A stretch of DNA of 64,000 nt from Cryptomeria japonica (Eukaryota; Streptophyta; Pinopsida; Cupressales; Cupressaceae). The position numbers and the translations under genes are program-made. The stretch spans positions 312,003,118 to 312,067,117 of the forward strand of contig NC_081408.1 of the NCBI RefSeq assembly GCF_030272615.1, read 5' to 3'. Shown here in pieces: positions 1 through 12,055 of this stretch (position 1 is the stretch's first letter; every line of letters starts with the position of its first letter). The notes below the pieces were generated by a model, which saw only the letters and a list, made by a program, of their open reading frames with translations, had not been told where the DNA came from and did no database searches.

Positions 1-295
1 ATCCATAGATGTCAAAGGAGTCTTTTCCTCTACCTAATCTTTCTTCTTCTTGTCAGGGATAGACGAAATGGTTCTGAAGGATGCAGGTGTAGCCAAAGAG
101 GATGAGATTCTTGTTCTCCTGGAGCTTGTTGCAAGACCTACTTCCTATCTTTTCCGATCAATATCTTCTCGAAAAAGGTCAATTATCTATAAATTTCATC
201 TATTTTCTTTCAGACCCTCTTGTCAATGATAGGCTTCATCTGTTACATATGCAAGTGCTACTTTGGATTTCTCCTCATATGTGTTTTACCTTTAT

Positions 296-1389
296 TGGGT
301 TTCATCTTTAGGACTACTTAGAACTTTAGCTAGACCAATTATTTCTTCTTCTGACACTTCGTATCCAAGAGTTGGTATCCACTTAGTTCTAGGTTGTACT
401 GCCTCCTTAATGCATTCATATGTAGTTATCAGAAAACTGATATCATTGTGATATTTTTCAACAAGCTTTTTGGGAATTCTCTCTTTTGTATCTATTGTTG
501 AAATACAACAAAGAAAGTAGTAAAATATTCATCTTCCACAATAAATTCCTTGAACCTATTCATGTACTCATGTATTTTATGTACCACTAGTTTTCCCAGA
601 ATCCAACCTATATTCTTATAACCTGGAAGTTCACCCATAAGGTAGAACAATATGCACATGGCTAATATACCATATCAAAAATAATGCTTCTTTTCTTTTG
701 ATTTCTTCAAGTTTCCTAGAAACTATTGTCTTAACAACTCACATAGATCATAGAGCATTTTTCATCACCATCTCATAGGCTACATTGATAACTATTATTG
801 ATATGGAATTCTCTCTGTTAGTGAAGTAAATTTTGTTTCCAATCTTTAGTGATGCATACTTCACTACAAGGTTAGTAATTGTGCTGACTGACATAACTCT
901 TCCATCTAGGGTAGCACCAGTTAATTTAGCCACAAAATTATTCTTCACTACCCTCATTACCAGAACTGATCTTGTAGACCATAATCTAGTAACTCGTTTA
1001 ATCACTTCCTTCCTTATCACACATGGTTTGTCTAACCACACAAACTCATCATGAAATCTACTTGTTTCTAGATTCACCCACTTATCGTCATAACAAATAA
1101 AGGTAAATTGATTCCACACATTCAACTTCTTTTCTGATAGGGTTTTGTACTTAGGCTTCAATTCAAATTTGTCACTAGTTAACTCTTTATTCCATATAAC
1201 AATGAGATTTCCATGGTTGTACTCTTCCATTTTTACATGCATAAATGTTTTAACATACTCGGTCAGTAAAACTCCATACAAAATGGTTGACAATGGACCT
1301 ATCAGATCAACTTTACTTAACTTGTCAGGGTATCATTTAAACTTGGGATTAGTCTTAGCATTAACATCAATAATATTTGGAGTTGTCAT
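296..1389 (-). pseudogene. Unrecognised retroelement-associated ORF, decayed
   Basis: Reading leftward, an ATG at 1389 opens a frame (MTTPNIIDVNAK...) that meets one TGA about 19 codons in. It then stays open for 181 codons to about 748 and continues as protein-like sequence with stops and frameshifts down to about 296. The longest part has motifs such as YGVLLTEYVKTF, KLNVWNQFTFICYDDKWVNLET and TGATLDGRVM, with a mixed hydrophobic and charged composition typical of a real globular protein. I do not recognise a domain. It lies downstream, on the same strand, of a gag-like relic at 2013-2886, so it is probably part of the same element or of one nested in it. The function is unknown; the call as a decayed coding region rests on the long open stretch. 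Confidence 0.45.
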
Positions 1390-2012
1390 TGAAAAACAAA
1401 CTTAGTTATAGAAGCTAGGGTTTAAAAACTAGGGCATAAGAATTCCTCTTTGCACTTTGCCAAATACTTTCACACTTGTTTACCTTTCTCTCTTTATCTC
1501 CTTTGGCTTTGAATGAATTAAATGACTTAAAAAATTTCCTTTTAATAGTTCATTCAACTTTCTAATGCACACAATAAATGTTTTATGAAAAAATGCTAAC
1601 AAGTTTGTCTATTACACTCACCATCCAATGTATCACAAATCACCACACTTCAGTGTTTCTTACCGCAATCTTCACCAAAAGGTGAATTCCATCATAGTCT
1701 ACACATTATATCTTCATGCTTTGATAACAACATCACATTCTTCAACAAGGGATAATGATCTTCATTTTATCTCCCCATGAGTCGAAGCTCTTTAACTTAA
1801 TTTTTGAAGGTACTTTCTGCACCAAAGCTAGGTGCAACTACATCTTCTTTTTTCTTCCAATTATTTTTCATCTCAGTTTTAGCTTCTTCTACACTGATCT
1901 TTTTCATAGATTCATCTCTTTTCATCGGATTATCCTTCTTTATACTTTTGTTTCTATAACACTTCACAAGGTGTCCAAACTTATTGCAATTGTAGCACTT
2001 ATCATTCCTTTG

Positions 2013-2886
2013 TCATGTATTTCCTTTGTTCACTCTAGATCTACATATATTATCCTTATGATCAAAACCACTACATACATAACAATGGCCATTGAAGGAA
2101 CTAATTCTTTCATACCTCTTCACAGTTTGAGTCCTGAGTTGGCTAGTTTTATGACCAAAAATTTTGCAAGCAAAACATTGACTATCAAATGATCTAACAT
2201 TTTGATTCATCTTGTTTCTACATTCTATGGATTTATATCCAAATCTATTGCATGATAAATAGAAACTATTGAAATAAAATTACCTTTGACCATTAGGATG
2301 CCTAATTGGGGCTTGTTCTTTTTTATTCCAGAATTGCTTTCCTTTAGAAAGTTGAACAAGTTTTGTCTTCTTAGTTGAACTGGTTTTGATTTTGTCTTCG
2401 GTTTTTTTAATTCACCAACTTTAAATCTTAATCAACTCTTGTCTTTTGGATTCTTCTATATAATTAACATCTCATCAAGCTTTGTTACACTCATTTTGAA
2501 TTTGTCTTCCCGATTCTTTATTTTGTCTAGATTTGATCTTAGGGTTACTATCTCTTTTTATATTTTCTCGCATTCCTTAGTTTTTCCTTCAATTATACCA
2601 TTTAGATAATCTTTAGTCTTTTTCTCTTCTTCAATCTAAGTCTTCAGGTTCACAATTATGTCATTTTCTTGTTTTAATTCTCTACTAACCATCTTATGTA
2701 TTTCTTTAAATTTCTTGATTTGTTCCCTTAGCTTTTTGATGCATTCATTTTATCCTTTGATTTTTTCTTTTACATCATTGTCTTCATTTTTTGTATTTTC
2801 AATATCTTGAAGAGTTGTGCAAGTTCTCCATTTTTATCAAGTTGACATTCTCCTATTAATTCTTCTTAGGCAGATTGAGGTGCCAT
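2013..2886 (-). pseudogene. Gag-like relic with coiled coil and CCHC zinc knuckles
   Basis: An ATG at 2886 starts MAPQSA, a stop, then EELIGECQLDKNGELAQLFK, followed by a Lys/Glu-rich stretch with a coiled-coil look over about 2300-2830. At the 3' end two knuckle motifs follow: a degenerate CFACKIFGHKTSQL, whose last Cys is lost, and a complete CYVCSGFDHKDNIC (CX2CX4HX4C) in 2013-2210. CCHC knuckles in retrotransposon Gag bind the RNA genome in the virus-like particle. A tRNA-iMet-type primer site lies just upstream on the same strand (2941-2951), which fits a Ty1/copia-type gag close to its 5' LTR. Stops and frameshifts show it is dead. No protease or RT was found downstream within the window. 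Confidence 0.6.
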
Positions 2887-2940
2887 ATGTTCAACCTCCA
2901 AGATCTCCTTCAAACTATTAGGCTCATCCAAAGGACAAGC

Positions 2941-2951
2941 CTCTAATACCA
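2941..2951 (-). other. Primer binding site, tRNA-iMet type (decayed)
   Basis: On the minus strand this reads TGGTATTAGAG, one base from the common plant primer site TGGTATCAGAG that pairs with the 3' end of initiator tRNA-Met. It sits 55 bp upstream of the gag-like start at 2886, as expected for the start of the internal region of an LTR element. Confidence 0.55.
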
Positions 2952-2967
2952 ATTTTTTAACATTTGG

Positions 2968-3735
2968 GATACTAAGAGGGGAGAGGGTGAATTAGTTTTC
3001 CCTTTTACATATTAAATCGTTTAAATAACCATCCACATAACATAAGTAATTGCAGTAAAAAGAAAGGAAACTATGAAAGAAACACATAACACTTGACACA
3101 AGTATTTGTTGTGTGGAAACTCGTAAGGTAAGAACCACATAGAAGGTTAACTCTCAATACCTTATAATCGATTACAAAATATGTGCTCACTATCAAAGGG
3201 CTCACTACCCAGATAAGGCTCATCATCAAAGGGCTTACTACTCAAAAGTAGATAAAAAATGAACTGTTATAGATGCATCTCAAACATGCATGGAGTATAG
3301 TTCCAATTAGGCTTAGAAAAAAGATTATGCATGCTTCGTTAGCTCTTCTATTATTTGCTTCTTAAATTAGTCATATATCACTGCATATCACTTTCTCTAT
3401 CATCACTATCACATCCATCATCATTACTACCACTACTACTCACATCAAACATCATACATATATATTGATCCATATTTTAATCATATTAGTTGCATATCCT
3501 TCATTTCAATAATTGAGTCGATCTAAAACATACTTTACACATTACATATTTCATCCACATAAGTCTGCCAAAACATGATGCAAAATGATGTCCACTAGAA
3601 ATTACATTAAATGAACTATCCTTAGTTTCCCCTAAAAGCACAAAGAAAAATGTGATCATTTAATAAAATGTGAACTCCTTGAGTTGATTGTCCTATACTG
3701 GAGAAACAAAGTAACTACCAAGTAAGGCTTTTGGA
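2968..3735 (-). repeat. Probable 5' LTR (partial) of the minus-strand element
   Basis: Immediately outside the primer site the sequence (plus strand) runs TTTGGGATACTAAGAGGGGAG and on into a non-coding, AT-rich stretch. I recognise this as the usual edge of a family of plant LTR elements. It includes a small imperfect tandem of ctcactatcaaaggg-like units at about 3187-3260. The outer edge is not defined because there is no second LTR copy in the window; the right limit is only where Tat-like gag similarity approaches. Confidence 0.3.
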
Positions 3736-3939
3736 CCTTGTATCTTTCCAACCGTTTCATGCCAACATGTGAAACCTTGAATATAGGTACTTCAGGCATC
3801 TACAAACTCACTATCAAACTCGCAAACTGGTACAATCAATTATGGAGGAGTGCAGACCAAAATAGGACTCATGTATATATAGTCCAATTTGTTGGACTAT
3901 CCCAAAACTATCAAAGATCATTAAACTCATGTTGCCACA

Positions 3940-5300
3940 AGAATCAATGACAATATTCCAACAAGCTTTCCTATAGTTGGTATGTCAATTTACCTCGTAA
4001 TACTATAACCTCATGGAAAGACTTAGAAAACAAGTTCTTGGGCCAATTTAAGATCTACATTAACTCTATTGTTCTATATCACCAGTTTCTCTCAGCTAAG
4101 AGGGATCCCATAGAACCTATTTCCATCTTTAACCACTGATTTCATCAGATATATCAATAATTGGTTGCCCCAAATATAGTCCCTGAGGCTACAACAATTC
4201 AAGTATATATGAACTCACTTGATCCCCTCATCGCTTTTTTATGAAAAGACTTCCTGATAAAAAGATTGATACTTTGAAAAATGTGTATGATCATGCAGTG
4301 GTTATTGCAAGGAAAATGGACCTAAGAGGGGCTATAAATTTTAGGGATATCCCATTTTTTATTACCATAGGGCATAATAACCCTATCTACCTTAAATCAA
4401 GTCATTGCTACCCATACACCTATGTTAAACCTAATGCTTGTCCCATAGGTGGCTACCAAAACTTTCTTGCTAATGTATTTGAGTCATGAGCCACCTAAGG
4501 CATCATTCTTTTAGTAGCAAGACAATTAATGAAAAGATAGAATTCACTTTTGGCATCTAAATTGGAAGTTGTAAAAAAAAAAATTGTCTAAAGTGACTTG
4601 AGAACTAACAAAGTTAAGGTCAAATCCACCATATTATCAACATAAAGGTACTCACATTGTTGCTCCAAGGATTGGTTCCAACTTCAATTCACAAAACTAT
4701 AATAATAATATTCATAATTTTGGGAACAAAAGTTATGGACAACAAAGACCTAATAGGCTTTGGAGTAAAAGACCTAACAATGGAAGCCTCTTTACTCCAA
4801 CCAAAAATGCAAACATGGATGTCAGTTGCATGAATTTTTTGATCACTTGGAGATTCATTGTGGAGAGATTCAAAAAGTGACTCAAGTCATGCAATCAAAT
4901 CAACCACAACCTTCTCAACCTATGAATGCAAAGAAGCTAGACTCTTATGTCCTTACAAGTGAGGTTGCCCCTATATCTACAAATATGGATGAAGAATTTT
5001 TTTTCCTTTCCATAAGGAGAATGAAATGGTGTCCACAAAATCACATGCCTTTCAAAGCTAGAATCAGAACAATTATAATCTAGGGAGTAAGAAGGATCCT
5101 TTGATTGATGGCATCCCTCTAGGGTCAATTCCTACACCACTAGATCCTTATGCAAGTAACACACATACTATTCCCAAAGGCCTGATAGTTCCACATATAA
5201 ATCAACATATACACCTCTACTTGTCAAAATTCTTTCATCTCCTATGGACAAGTATAGTGTGGTGAACAAGTTGAAGAAGACCAAGTCAAACATGTCAATG
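3940..5300 (+). pseudogene. Host element Gag, 5' part of gag-pol
   Basis: The capsid signature of the Retrotrans_gag family is clear from 3978: WYVNLPRNTITSWKDLENKF, then GQFKIYINSIVLYHQFLSAK, with stops soon after (NH, stop, FHQIYQ, stop). An open stretch at 4241-4489 continues it (KRLPDKKIDTLKNVYDHAVVIARKMDLR). A Cys/His-rich piece follows near 4809 (CKHGCQLHEFFDHLEIHC), resembling a decayed knuckle. The frame ends at element A with SVVNKLKKTKSNMSM and resumes after it with DVLQS. The N-terminal part before about 3880 is not recognisable, perhaps lost at the junction with the minus-strand element. Confidence 0.7.
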
Positions 5301-8300
5301 TGTTGGGACTAATTAAAACTGAGTCAAGTTTATAGGCCCATTTCAAAAATTTGCCCTGCATTTCCGAATGATTAAAATAAGTCAGTTTGAATGGCCTAGT
5401 TAGCAAGGGGGTAAAATGGAGCCAGTTGATTTTCAGCGGGTAAGGCTCGGGATTCATGTCCTACACCTTTAATTTGGCCTATTCAATGATGTGAAACTTT
5501 CATAATTCAGTTTGGAGAAGTTTACCAAGTACCCATTTCGAGGGGTGAGCTGAAAGTGCATTTTAGGCACAAATGCAGATTTTATTGAGTAGCCTACTTT
5601 GAGCGATTATATCTTTTGCCCTGTTGATTTTTATGGAGAGATTAAAAAAGGATTCAATTGTATGCATTAATGTGAGTCAGCCTACAAAATTTCAGGTCTT
5701 GACAAATCCATTTGCTCAGTTTTCATAGGCAATTCCGTTTGCAGTTTGTGTGTTTTGGCAAGTCCCTGTTTCGACAACTAGTCGGAGCCCTATTTCGCAC
5801 AAGTGTAAAAGTTGTCACAGTAAGCATCATGTCAGAATTTTTATTCCAGGATAATGTCAGTATAAATGATGAGCTACATTTCAAATTTCAAGGCTCTACC
5901 AATCCGTTTGATCGGTTTTCAAAAGAGCTCATTTTGCCATCAAATTCAGTTATCCGTACCTCAAGTGTTGTATCAGTTAATGTAGCCATTTTGGTGAGTG
6001 CACCATTTGCATCCTGTCAGTCTGGTGATCGAACTAAGAATTTGAAGATTTAATATGTACTTAAAGGTACCTGTGTTCCAAATTTGAGGGCCTACAGAGG
6101 TCGTGATATTTTTGAGAAAGGCGTCATGTGTTGCCAGGACATTGACTTCATCAGGTCCGCAGTGTCGACAAAGCCAGTTGGGCATTTTCAAAAATTAATA
6201 TCTCTTTGCTCGAGACTCATCTTGAGGAACTGTTTGGTATATGTCATGCTTGCATATCAAAGTACATGCCTATCAGATGGCGAGCTCCAGAAAGGTGTTT
6301 TGACAGGTTTGAAAATTACGTCTTCGCGATTAAATGCGAAAATGGTGGCGTAATCACCTGAAGGTTGCAAAATTCAGTCTGATGATCCGAAAACGATGCC
6401 GATCATTTCCAGAGGTATGTTTGAGGTCCGTGAAGCATTCCAGGGGTCAGTTGCATGAAAACAAAAAAAATTTTAGTCGGACCCACTTTGGGGCCCGACC
6501 TGGCTCGACTGCAATTCGCCAGTTGGATAGTGAGAGAGCAGAGAAAGTTCAAAATCAAGTGCAAATTGGTAAGTGGCAAATGTGAGAAGACATTTAAGTT
6601 TCTAGACAATTCAAAAAGAAGATCCTTCGCAGCTAATGGTGATACAAAATTGACAATTATGGATACAATTTCAAGTACATTATGTCTGGAGGTGATTTAA
6701 AATGCCATAAATGACTTTAACCTTGAGAAGAAGAGGAGGTTTTTTTATTTCCTTTTAACAAAGTAACATGGTCTGATGTCCTCTGGAGTAGAGCATGTTT
6801 CTGATGCTTGGCGTAACAATTGGATGGCACAAGGCATAGCACCCCAGTAACCTTGCCCTCTCCTCTGGTTACATGGGGGTTTTAAAGCTTATAAAATGCC
6901 CAACTAATCCTCCCTTCATGTGGAGTGGAGTCTTGAAATGCAGAGACCATAACAAATGCAAATGGTTTATAACCAAATTCCACAGCCAAAGACCCCCCTG
7001 CATTGAAGCTAGAGAAAGGAATGTTTTTTTAAAGTTGAATTCTGGTTATTTTAATAATGACAAATCACACTGGGACTTAAGTACCCTATGGACTCTTGGG
7101 AAAATTGCCGATAGGTAATGCAGTCGACATAAATACTAAATGCTTGGATAGTTTTCCATTACAATTGTTTGTTTCATATGCTAAATTTGATAGTAGAATG
7201 CCTGAGCAAGATGGGTTACGCAAGGGATTACAGTCAGAATAACATGGCACGTGGTGACTGTTTGAAGGCGTTGGAAACAACAAACATTTGCAAAGTGGGT
7301 AAAGCATAGCATGTGCAGCAATCTCCTCCTTCCCTCCTGCAACGTGATATGCAAAAAGGGGTTGCAGAAAGTGAAACAAGTAAAACGCATGGTGCATACT
7401 CCTTCCCCACGTGATAGCTGGAGAGGGCGTTGAAAGGTGTTTTAAAATGAAGGCCAAGGTAGCATGGAGTTCCTTTGGTAGATGTAGCTCCAAACGAAAC
7501 AAGCTTGTTATCTCCTCCAAATGCCATGGGCTTGTAACATCTCCCATGTCGTGAGTTACAGAGGTAAAAGGCATCATGGCAAAGGGTAAAAGGCATTTGG
7601 TGATGGAGCATTGTGCGGAATAGAGGTAAACCAGCAGCATCGATCCTCCCCTCTAAGCAATGTTAATGCCTCCACTAGCGTGGAACATGGTAAGTGACTA
7701 GGCTGCAGAAGCTTCAGAGAACGCGATGGGATGATGAAAGGACCAGTAAAACACTCCAAACAAATACAACGTTTGCCAGTATCCTTTTATCCTATGTGGA
7801 AAGCAATGGAGTTTGGGAGGCATTGATCACTTTCCTCAGGTCACGTGAGCCCTCTGTGAGGCGTTGAAGTTGCAAAGAAGGCTTAAAAATGAAGCTTCAG
7901 GCATAAACCTTAATCCCACATGCACTGGGAAGTGGGATATTTTAATGTTTATAAGCAAATCCTTACTATAGTAATATGTCTAAACCATAAAGGCTTTTGA
8001 TGGATGGTGCCCGATGGCTCCCAAGGCGGGCCCACACGTGAGCATGCTTCCCTAGGTGATAGAACAAGTGACTGGGCGACGACCAAGTGGACCCCATGCA
8101 GGCATGCTTCCCAAGGCAAACAGGCAAAATTTTGCAGAGGAAGGCCGGCTTAACGAGTGAGCAAGTTCGAGATGGATCAACAGTGCGTGCTATTTCGCAA
8201 AAGGAAGATGCACGCGAGTTACACCCTGCGAAGTTGCGAAATCCAGGTGGCGGGTACAGTCAGATGTCTAGCAGGCAAGTCCCGGTGACGTGGCACACAG

Positions 8301-9658
8301 TTGGCACATAGGTGGCAGTCTAGTGGCGATGACATGGCGCTGAGGTGGTGTAAACATGGCGGCCAAGTGGTAGTGACAAAGCAGATGATGTGGCAGTGAT
8401 GAGCTGTCATCCCAGGTGGCATCCGGTCAACCCCATCGACCAATCGGAGGCCGCCACATGGAAAAGCGTCAGAGCACATATGGAGGCAAAAATAAAAATT
8501 AAAATGAATAAATGATATAGTTTAAACTATATTAAATTTCGAAAAATTTAAATGATTGAGCACATTGGGGAATTAATTCGCCCAGGGTCTAAATTTTAGC
8601 CAAAATATAAAGTGTTATATGTTTTCGGAAATCTCTCAGAGTGAGGAATCCAATTATAGGGTTAATTTTGACAAATGTGGGATATTTTGGAAGTAGTTTC
8701 CATGGGAACAAAATTCAGTTAGAGAAGGGACACTTGGCAATTCAGTTGTAGATTTGATTTGGTTCCCTCTCCCTTTTATTCCCAATTCTTCTCAGTTGTA
8801 AGGGTTCCAGAATTCTGTGAGAATGGCTCCAGTTTTCATGGCTTCCAATTTTGAGTATTCTTGAAGATTGTACAGGGCAGGGCTTTTCCTTCAGTAATGG
8901 AGTTCAATTCTTGCTATAGGTGTTCTTAGTTGTAGGTTCTTGTGTATGTAAGGCATACATAAATTCACACAGGATTGTCTCTAGATTTGTATTTCCATTT
9001 TATCAAATTAGATCCTCAAGGAGGATGAAATTTTTTATCTCAAGGAGATAGCTATGATTGTTTGCAGGGATTCTTCAAGGAAGGATTTAAATTCTGTAAT
9101 AAATCATAAAAAAATGGAATATAGTTTCAAGATCTGATGATTTTGTGAATGATCTTAGTAATGCATTTATGCAAGGCATTAATGCATAAATATTTAATAA
9201 TGAAGATGGATTTGCAATCGAATCTTTCATATATAGTTTGATGTATGACTCTGTTTCCCTTGGATAAGGCACTGATCTTGCAATTAAAGGGGTTCTCAAA
9301 CCAATTTAAAAATCCAAAATCAGAATATCTTTTATATTTTATGTTATGTGGAAATGTCCCTCCATCTCATGATTCAAAAATGTTGAGTTGCAAGTGTGGA
9401 TCTAGCCCATCTGCAGTTACCTCTTAGTTTTTGAACCTTTCGAGATCCATCTGCTTTTGATTGATGCAGTCTTGTGTGTAATAGACCTGATTAAATGCAT
9501 CAAAGGTATACCCGCCTAGGTTTTGCAGAGCCTGAAGAGTAGAAGGATTCAAATCCTTGTCATGTTGTCCAAGCCCTGAAGTGTTTCATTGATTGAGATT
9601 GGCTATCTCATAGATAGATTTGTAGGTATAATTGGGTTATCACTTTTGGTGAACAACA
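5301..9658 (+). repeat. Element A 5' LTR (4358 bp)
   Basis: It begins TGTTGGGACT directly after TSD CAATG and ends GAACAACA, four bases before the primer site. A TATAAAA at 6890-6896 is conserved in the other LTR (15183-15189) and is a candidate promoter, though U3/R/U5 cannot be mapped. A region rich in TGGC and GTGG words at about 8270-8480 is degenerate and repetitive. It contains open frames on both strands, including a 184-codon minus-strand frame (7086-7640), but these do not look like genes (see rejected items). Confidence 0.92.
6890..6896 (+). promoter_or_regulatory. Candidate TATA box in element A LTR
   Basis: TATAAAA lies in the sequence gcttataaaatgcc and is conserved at 15183-15189 in the 3' LTR. 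Its position about 1.6 kb into the LTR would leave a U3 of that length. No transcription start can be proven from sequence alone. Confidence 0.35.
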
Positions 9659-9662
9659 AAAA

Positions 9663-9679
9663 TGGTGACTCTACTGGGG
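9663..9679 (+). other. Primer binding site 1 (tRNA-Arg type)
   Basis: TGGTGACTCTACTGGGG lies four bases after the 5' LTR end. It closely resembles the TGGCGACTC...CTGGGG primer site of Tat-type plant elements (RIRE2, Ogre), which pairs with tRNA-Arg. From its position it is the expected functional site. Confidence 0.7.
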
Positions 9680-9764
9680 AAGAAATGAACTGTCAAGAGT
9701 CTCTGGTTAAGAAAGATTTGATTCATATAAGGTTGAGATTATCCCATCCTAGTCACCACAAAAA

Positions 9765-9781
9765 TGGTGACTCTACTGGGG
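9765..9781 (+). other. Primer binding site copy 2
   Basis: This is an exact second copy of TGGTGACTCTACTGGGG, 102 bp downstream of the first, in matching flanks (CACAAAAA before and AAG after, against CAACAAAAA and AAG). The block around the primer site has therefore been duplicated. Confidence 0.75.
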
Positions 9782-10009
9782 AAGCTGAATAGAAATTGTC
9801 TAATTTCATCCAATTAGTTAGTCCATTGTGTATGCACAGAGTGTAAATTGATTTTATGGTGAAGAGAATAGTTATTGTTCTGGATCTGTAACATAATATG
9901 TTTTACATGTCATATATTGTATGAAGGAGTAACAAATAAAAGTTATATTGCTTAGTTGTGAGCAAGTCCTTGCAGTTGTATGCAAATTTTTCCCCAATTC
10001 CTTATTGGG

Positions 10010-10292
10010 TGGCGACTCTAGTCTCTGTACCGGTGCTTGAAGGAAGTTTGTATTCCAAGACTTTCACAAGATTATTAGATAATCTTATGAATCATATTAT
10101 GGTGCAGATGGTTTAATTAGCAGATTCATAGATAAGTGCTTTCATCATAAAAGCTTGAGAAGAAAAGTGCAGTAATAACCTGGAAGAGTGAATTGGTTGT
10201 AGCGAGATTGAAGGAAATAGTAAAGAATTTGAATGTGTATTGAATGGTGTTCTGCTGTTCAAAATATCCTCTGTGCAAGAGGTGGCGACTCT
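10010..10292 (+). other. Two further primer-site-like decamers
   Basis: TGGCGACTCT occurs at 10010-10019 and again at 10283-10292. Both match the first ten bases of the canonical Tat-type primer site more closely than sites 1 and 2 do, which have T in place of C at the fourth position. The flanks do not match beyond the decamer, so these are shorter relics or chance matches; two such decamers in 280 bp make chance less likely. Confidence 0.45.
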
Positions 10293-10633
10293 GTGATAAA
10301 AGACTGTGCTGAAAGTGGAAGTAAATCTCCAGATTTACAAGAGTTTATAGCTACAAATCTCCAGGTATTTTTTCAGAGGTTTCAAATGCAAAGATATGTG
10401 CTTTGAAAATTAGAATATGTAATGTCATTTTCCCATTTAGTGAGCAGCACTAGTCTAGAGGGAAAGAGAGGATCTCAAAATTGATTTGCATATCTATGCT
10501 GCTAAAATATTCAGTGTATGTTATCCTCCGTAGTATGCAAATGTGGAAGAACTTTATGTCAAGCGATGTTAAGGAATAGATTTGTATAAGGATATGTGCT
10601 TGAATTTTTCTATCTAAGATTTTATAATCATTT

Positions 10634-12055
10634 ATGGGAGTAGGAAAAATGAGCAGTGAAGTTTTTCAGTCTTGTGTATTTCCACATAGAGCCATGCCTG
10701 GTGAAGTGTCACAACCGTATAATAGGAGAAGTTTCGTCATGAACCATTATGCTGCTCTAAATTTCAAAGATATTCCGGGTTACCCAAATCCCATACCCAA
10801 AGAAATTAGAAAGTATTTGCCCATATTCAGTGGGAAGAAATTAGAATCAGCATGTCAACATGTTAAAAGACTTTCAGATTTGATAGGAGAATTTGAAATT
10901 TGTCAGGAAGATGTATGCATGAAATTGTTTGTTCAGTCATTGAAAGAAGACGCAAGAGATTGGTTTTCTTTTTTGCTAGTGAATTCTATTACCTCATGGG
11001 AAGAATTGATTTTAGATTTCATGGATCAATTCGATGAGAAGGTGAGTGATTATGACTTGTTGAAAGAATTCACTTATATACAAATCAAGGAAGATGAATT
11101 GGTACCCACATTTAACATCAAATTTTCACAAGCATTGACTAAAATTTCTAGAAAGTATAAGTTTGATGATATGGTATGTCTGGATATTTATATGAGTGCT
11201 TTTGGTAAGAAGATGGGTTTCCTATTGAGAAACAAAGAGCCTAAGACTTTGTATGAAGCTTTTAACACAGCTAGAGACATTGAAAATAATTTGAAATTTG
11301 GGATAGCTAAGAGGTTTGTGTCTGTTGTGGTTTCTTGTCAAAGCACCTTCAATGGTGAAATACCATTTGAGTCTCAGCAAATCATTCTGTGTCTAGGTGC
11401 ATCAAGCTTTGCAGTTCCAAATGGCTTTTATGATGCATGTGTTTCAGATTTAAATGAGAGTCAAGAGCCTTTGCCGTTAATGTCGGTTGTCTCTCACAGT
11501 AGTGATGGAATGATCAGTGGGAAGTGTTGTGAAAATGTTGATACAGAGATTGATATATACAAGGGATATGTACCATTTGATTTGTATGTCGGTTATGCTG
11601 ATTATGTGGCTGCCAACTACCAAGTGAGTCATGCATCTCTTCAGGATAATATTAATGAAAATAATGATGGTGATGACCATCAATCTTTACATGTTGCTGA
11701 TGTATTTGATGTTGAAATTCCAAATACAAAGGGATTACTTAGTGTTGATGTTTGTGCAATCGAAAATGTGCCATATGATGAAAATCAGAATTGTTTAGTG
11801 CAAACAATAGTTGATCCTCACTTAGATATTGATAATCTTAATTGTGTTGAGGATGAAGTAAATCTATTTTCAGATTTCACTTCAGATTTCACTTCTTGTA
11901 ATCATGATGATGATCTTTCTATTTTGAAAGTTATGCACAAAGTGAATTCAGAAAATTGTGATGGTGTGCGTGATTGCAATGAAGATATAGCACACGTGGA
12001 TGGACAAAAGTTTACAGAATCTCACATGGAACAACAAAGTGTAATGCAAGTCTAG
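10634..12055 (+). CDS. Element A Gag-like protein (473 codons)
   Basis: The ATG at 10634 follows an in-frame TAA at 10625, so the start is bounded. Residues about 35-240 fit a Retrotrans_gag capsid domain: PIPKEIRKYLPIFSGKKLES, then VQSLKEDARDWFSFL, ITSWEELILDFMDQFDEK and EDELVPTFNIKFSQALTKIS. This domain would form the virus-like particle. No CCHC knuckle is present anywhere. After about residue 240 the protein becomes acidic and Asp/Asn-rich with no recognised domain, with a small internal repeat SDFTSDFTS near 11875. It ends at TAG 12053-12055, but the same frame stays open on the other side to 13360, so this stop is probably a mutation or, less likely, a readthrough site. Confidence 0.75.
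   Translation: MGVGKMSSEVFQSCVFPHRAMPGEVSQPYNRRSFVMNHYAALNFKDIPGYPNPIPKEIRKYLPIFSGKKLESACQHVKRLSDLIGEFEICQEDVCMKLFVQSLKEDARDWFSFLLVNSITSWEELILDFMDQFDEKVSDYDLLKEFTYIQIKEDELVPTFNIKFSQALTKISRKYKFDDMVCLDIYMSAFGKKMGFLLRNKEPKTLYEAFNTARDIENNLKFGIAKRFVSVVVSCQSTFNGEIPFESQQIILCLGASSFAVPNGFYDACVSDLNESQEPLPLMSVVSHSSDGMISGKCCENVDTEIDIYKGYVPFDLYVGYADYVAANYQVSHASLQDNINENNDGDDHQSLHVADVFDVEIPNTKGLLSVDVCAIENVPYDENQNCLVQTIVDPHLDIDNLNCVEDEVNLFSDFTSDFTSCNHDDDLSILKVMHKVNSENCDGVRDCNEDIAHVDGQKFTESHMEQQSVMQV

Larger units (their letters stand above)
9659..10633 (+). other. Element A leader with multiple primer-site copies
   Basis: This is the non-coding leader between 5' LTR and gag. It starts with AAAA and a primer-site sequence, repeats that site about 100 bp later inside a short duplicated block, and carries two shorter matches further on. 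The rest is AT-rich with scattered stops in all frames and no coding potential that I can see. Confidence 0.7.

Noticed and set aside
3738-3950. 70-codon ORF just before the host gag
   Set aside because: It shows no gag similarity itself and lies in the uncertain junction between two elements.
7086-7640. 184-codon minus-strand ORF in the element A LTR, also open at 15380-15934 in the other LTR
   Set aside because: The two copies derive from one LTR at insertion. They differ at about 18 of 184 residues, so nearly all base differences change the amino acid, which is not what selection on a protein would leave.
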